DNA of 64,000 bases from positions 8,983,521 through 9,047,520 of the forward strand of contig VZDJ01000090.1 in NCBI GenBank assembly GCA_008694505.1, given 5' to 3'. A program made the translations under genes and the position numbers. The number at the start of each line of letters is the position of its first letter. The stretch's first letter is position 1. Under the pieces are notes generated by a model. It searched no databases. It was given only the letters and a program-made list of their open reading frames with translations, and had not been told where the DNA came from. Positions 60,114 through 64,000 of the stretch are shown one piece after another. This stretch comes from Cyanoderma ruficeps (lineage: Eukaryota; Chordata; Aves; Passeriformes; Timaliidae).

Positions 60114-62534
60114 TGGTATGTTTGAAGCTGTCTGTGGCCTGGTACCTCTGTATAATATCACTGTACTGTCTCAATTCCAAACCTGCAAGTAGATATCGGA
60201 GTGGAAGGGTTGGTGATAGATACAGCCTAGAGGCCTGGTTCTGAGGACATCCACAAAACCCTTGACCACACACCCTCCTCCCCTGCCTTCCCAAACATAT
60301 TTATCTAATACTTCTGTTCACATGCACCATGGCTTGCCAATTTTTTCAGCTTGCTGCCCATCTTCTACCTAAGATAAGCTGAATTTTAGGGACACACTTT
60401 CTTTTAAGAGTGTACCAAGGGAAGGCAATTTCTGTGCACCATAGCCTGAGAAAAGGCTAATAAAATTGGCACCTTTGTGCTACAGGGTTTAAGCCCCTTT
60501 CTCTCACACCCTTAAAAAATACTCTACTACAGGACAGGTGTGGGATGGGGATCACATCCTTGCAGTTGAGGTGAGCAAAGGGACTGCAAGAAATGCAAGG
60601 TCAGCTTGGACCTGAGAGGCAATAAACCTGAGGGAACCTGGCTGGTACCTTGGTGCCTGGGGGCAAGAGGGTCGTCTCTGCCGGCAGTGGGGCTGATGAT
60701 CCATCCCATTGCCTGTGTTTGGTGTCGATTTTCCTGAAGGGAATCCGGCTATGAGACGCTGGGATGTAGGTGGGACAAAATCTGCTGAAACCCACCATAA
60801 TGGTGTTTATTTTAGGTTCCTGTTTCAGACTGTTGGGGGCAGAGCTGCCAAACTCTGGATGGTGAAGTGTTAACATTTCTGAGAGACTTGCAAGAAAGCA
60901 GTCACTAGCAGCAATATTTTTGCCCAAGCATCTGGACTTGTACAATATGACTTAATGTTCTGGCTTCTGCTTACTGGAATTTTGTTCTTCTGGAATTCTG
61001 CAGTTTTCATAGCAGCAGCTCCTGATTTACAACAGCACAGGGATTACCAGAAATAAGACTTGATGTTCTCTGATGGAAAAGACTTATTGAGTTTAGTAGC
61101 GTATAATAAGATTTCCTAGGGTTTCTTTCTCTTTTTTTCTTTCTCCTTATTCCCTTTATTTTACTAATTGAATCCCATCTGACGAAATGGTTAGAGAAAA
61201 TCACTATGATTTCTGTAGGGGTGACTAGCCTTTATCAAATTGTCATAGACTTTGCCAAAGAGAGCTCTTTTGTTCTGAGTCCCTTGAAAATTCTGTAGGA
61301 TTTCACTTTAAAAGTTGATAGCATTTATTTCTGATTAGTTTTTGCCATTGGAGATTGTTCAACACATGCATTTTCAGCTGCAACACTGAGGCTTTACAAA
61401 GCTTTTTGAGTCTGAATTTTGGTCCAACTTAAAGTGCCATAAAATCGTTCTTTTCAGTGTCTCTCTCTTATTTACATCAGTGTAAATGAGATGTGATTCA
61501 GTCTTGCACTGTATCTAGAGAAATTGTTTTTCTCTATCTTAGACATTTTATTAAATTGAGTGCTAATAGGGTACCAGGCTTGCAAAGCAAACAAGAAATG
61601 AGTATTTTCTGGTCTGAGCAGATGAATTTCCCTAAATTTGCTGCCAAAATAAATCCCCAAAACAAATGATTTATGAACTTACTGAAGCAAAATGGATTAT
61701 TCAAATAATTACTTAGTAATAGAGCAAGTTTGAGCAATGATACTTCTAATAATGAAGCTGCCCAGAGAACCCGATGCTTAGGGAGATTATGAGGGATTAA
61801 GACAGATTCTTTCTCATTCTTTCAGCTCTGCCACCATCCTACTGAGAATGCAAAGAGTAGCGTGTACCTTAAATGATGAAAAAGAGGGCAAACAGAAAAG
61901 TTAGGGTTGCAATTTAGTGCAGTTTAAGCAAACATGTAGGTTACACTTCTAAAGGTACAGGCTTAATTCACTGATGTAAATCCTTGCTAATTAGATCTGT
62001 AAAAGTATGAAAATATTAGATGGGGGAGGATTATACTTTTTTGTTTGTTTGTTTTCTGTTTTACTTTTTTTCCCCTCAATTTAAATTTGAGGCTTCTACA
62101 AGTTCACAAACCTAAAGGGAGTTTAAACATGCCCAAAAGCAGATCTTCCATGCAATTAAGTCACTTAAACTTTGTACATCAGTCCTTCTCCAGAGCTATC
62201 CTACTTTAGATAAAAGAAAACAATGCCCAAGTATTTTAATGTTGGTAATTCCCAAGCGTATTTTCTATCCACAGTCCAGCAACTAATTCACATAATTCTT
62301 CATGGTTTATTCCCCCTCCTCTGAATTTCAAATTTCTGGTGAGCAAAAAGGAAAAAGCATTGCTTTTGTTGTTATTCTTTACAGTAAAGCTACATAGGTG
62401 GAAGAACAGTTGGGTGTTAAATTGCAACAGTAACAGTAAATCGAACTAGTCTGGAGTCTTTTCACTAGTGAAATATTCCTGCATGACGATAATAGAGAAC
62501 TCTGAGTTGCAGCTCATAATTGTGAATTTTTTAT

Positions 62535-62736
62535 GAATATATATAATTTATATTTATTATATATAAAATATTTTAATATAAATTTATATAATAGTTTTTA
62601 TATACATATATCTATATATTAAAAAAACCAAACCAGAAAAAACAAACCAAAAACCCTCACAAAACACCCCAAAACAAACAAAAAACCTCAACAACTACAA
62701 GCAAAAAAGCCAACAAGCCCTCCACCCCGCTCGAAC
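62535..62736. repeat. A/T-only stretch joined to A/C-rich tract
   Basis: Bases 62535-62593 are A or T only and are followed by more AT-rich sequence to about 62620. From 62621 to 62736 the sequence switches to A and C with few G and almost no T. Both parts are low-complexity. Confidence 0.85.
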
Positions 62737-62975
62737 ATAAAGGAAAAGTTGAGGTAATGTAGAGAGAAAGAGAGCTGTGGAAACTTCCTATATTCAGCTG
62801 TTTAGAAAAAAATTAACTAAACCACCATTAAAAAAATATAAGTGTCTACCCAAACTTGCCAAGGATATCTCATTTTTCTCAAGATGCTGAAATGCCCAGT
62901 TAGGTAAATGTAATGGTTTATGATAGAAGGCAATATCTTGGTCTTGAAATAAACTTGTTTTGTGATTATTCTAAA

Positions 62976-63036
62976 CAGAAGCAGTAACATCACAAGGTTA
63001 TCAGAAGGTTAACATCAGAAGCTGTAATATCACAAG
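62976..63036 (+). repeat. Direct repeat, 40-bp period
   Basis: CAGAAGCAGTAACATCACAA at 62976 recurs at 63016 with two mismatches over 21 bases. Further CATCAC and CAGAAG pieces lie between and after the two copies, suggesting a small degraded array. Confidence 0.75.
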
Positions 63037-64000
63037 TAGCATCACATGGTTTCCCATCACTTCTCATTAGTCCTACTTTAAGTGGAGGTCCTGTCCTCTG
63101 ATGCATGGATCTGAGACAGCTGAAGGGTTGAGGATATACTATCCAGTCAATTACTATTTTTGTCCATGGGCTGCCTCACCAGGGGGTTGGTGGAGCAGCA
63201 GAAGTTGCCCCAGCAGTCACCACAAGAGGCATTTTGTTGCTGTGCCTGGGAGATGCAGTTGAGGCTGCAGTTTGCAGGAAGTGCTGGTAAGGATGGGTGT
63301 TTCTCTCTGGATGTATCAGGAGCAGTGACGGAAGCTACTGCTGTGTGTTTAGCGTTGGGGCCAGTCTGGGACAATCACACAGACAGAGCAGCCCTGAAAC
63401 CTCTCCCTTCCCTTTCTGTCCTTTCTGTGAGTGTCATCTTGCTCAGCACCCACACTGGTCTGCTCCAGGGCTGAATCAGCCGTGCAAGTACAACACTATT
63501 CATGTGTGCTACAACTCTCCAGCTGTTCTGCAAATGTCATAACAGCATAAAACCATGCAATGTTTTATGCATAAAGCCCTGTGCTTCATGCAAGGCATGC
63601 AGTGAGGAATCAAAAGCAGAGAAGTGAAGAAGAGATAGGGCAGAAAAATGGCCAGAGGATGCTGAAAGCTCAGTAAAGAAATTTGTTCTCACAGTGTCTC
63701 TGTCATAGATCTCTACTACTACCTGAGTTGCTTAACCCAACCCCAAACGTAGCACACATCTTGAGGACCCATGCTGCAGGTGGGTCAGGATGCTGTCACA
63801 ACTTACACAGCACCCTGGAGTGTGTTTGGGAAGCATTCAAAAAATTAGGCCATAAACATCTGACATGGCTTGCCAAAACCTAGTAAGTGTCACCTGCAGG
63901 TTAGCATCTCATGGGAACCATCATTTTAGAAGCACTTTGTGAAGTTTTATTTCTATTTTCATTTTGTATCTGGGTGTACTGGGCTTGCTAGTTCTTCCTG

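Larger units (their letters stand above)
58384..64000. other. Unique non-coding DNA
   Basis: No gene or interspersed repeat recognised. Holds a strong hairpin at 60063-60100, an A/T-only stretch joined to an A/C-rich tract at 62535-62736, and a short direct repeat at 62976-63036. Open frames of up to 114 codons (60601-60945 minus) and 104 codons (63160-63474 plus) resemble no known protein. Confidence 0.6.

Noticed and set aside
1..64000. CRISPR arrays, prokaryotic operons or phage
   Set aside because: No regularly spaced repeats and no gene-dense coding. The CR1 elements and AT-rich non-coding character mark vertebrate nuclear DNA.

Overview
The window reads as AT-rich, non-coding nuclear DNA of a bird. 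The main evidence is a set of at least eleven 5'-truncated copies of the CR1 non-LTR retrotransposon, the dominant interspersed repeat of avian genomes. They are accompanied by a probable endogenous-retrovirus LTR of a passerine-like type, a low overall repeat load, and no mammalian-type SINEs. I recognise no protein-coding exon, tRNA, rRNA, snRNA or known microRNA. The long open frames are either CR1 reverse-transcriptase remains or frames with no family resemblance. The sequence is best taken as intergenic DNA or part of a very large intron.

Layout: 1-7436 is plain AT-rich DNA with a CT microsatellite and two short tandem duplications. Between 7437 and 9450 lie a short CR1 tail, a GC-rich LTR-like block with TATA box and poly(A) signal, and another CR1 fragment. 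The largest CR1 copies are at 13956-14930 and 23976-24745 (both minus). Smaller ones sit near 19.7, 29.1, 32.4, 37.0, 42.0, 55.8 and 57.3 kb. Assembly ambiguities are a 38-base N gap at 30523-30560 abutting a poly(A) run, and single Ns at 19602 and 32732. The second half, from 37.5 to 64 kb, is mostly unique sequence with microsatellites, hairpins and A/C-rich tracts.

The most interesting observation is an ungapped 116-bp segment present twice in opposite orientation, at 48528-48643 and 58268-58383. The copies differ at three positions by direct comparison, while their flanks show no similarity. This looks like a recent inverted duplication or two copies of an uncatalogued short element. Other items worth checking are a perfect 17-bp-stem hairpin at 60063-60100, a canonical G-quadruplex motif at 23908-23932, an isolated CpG cluster at 54509-54574, an octamer/POU-type motif cluster near 57980, and an unusually long unassigned minus-strand open frame at 42022-42645. 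No new multi-gene system is visible; there are no genes here to form one.
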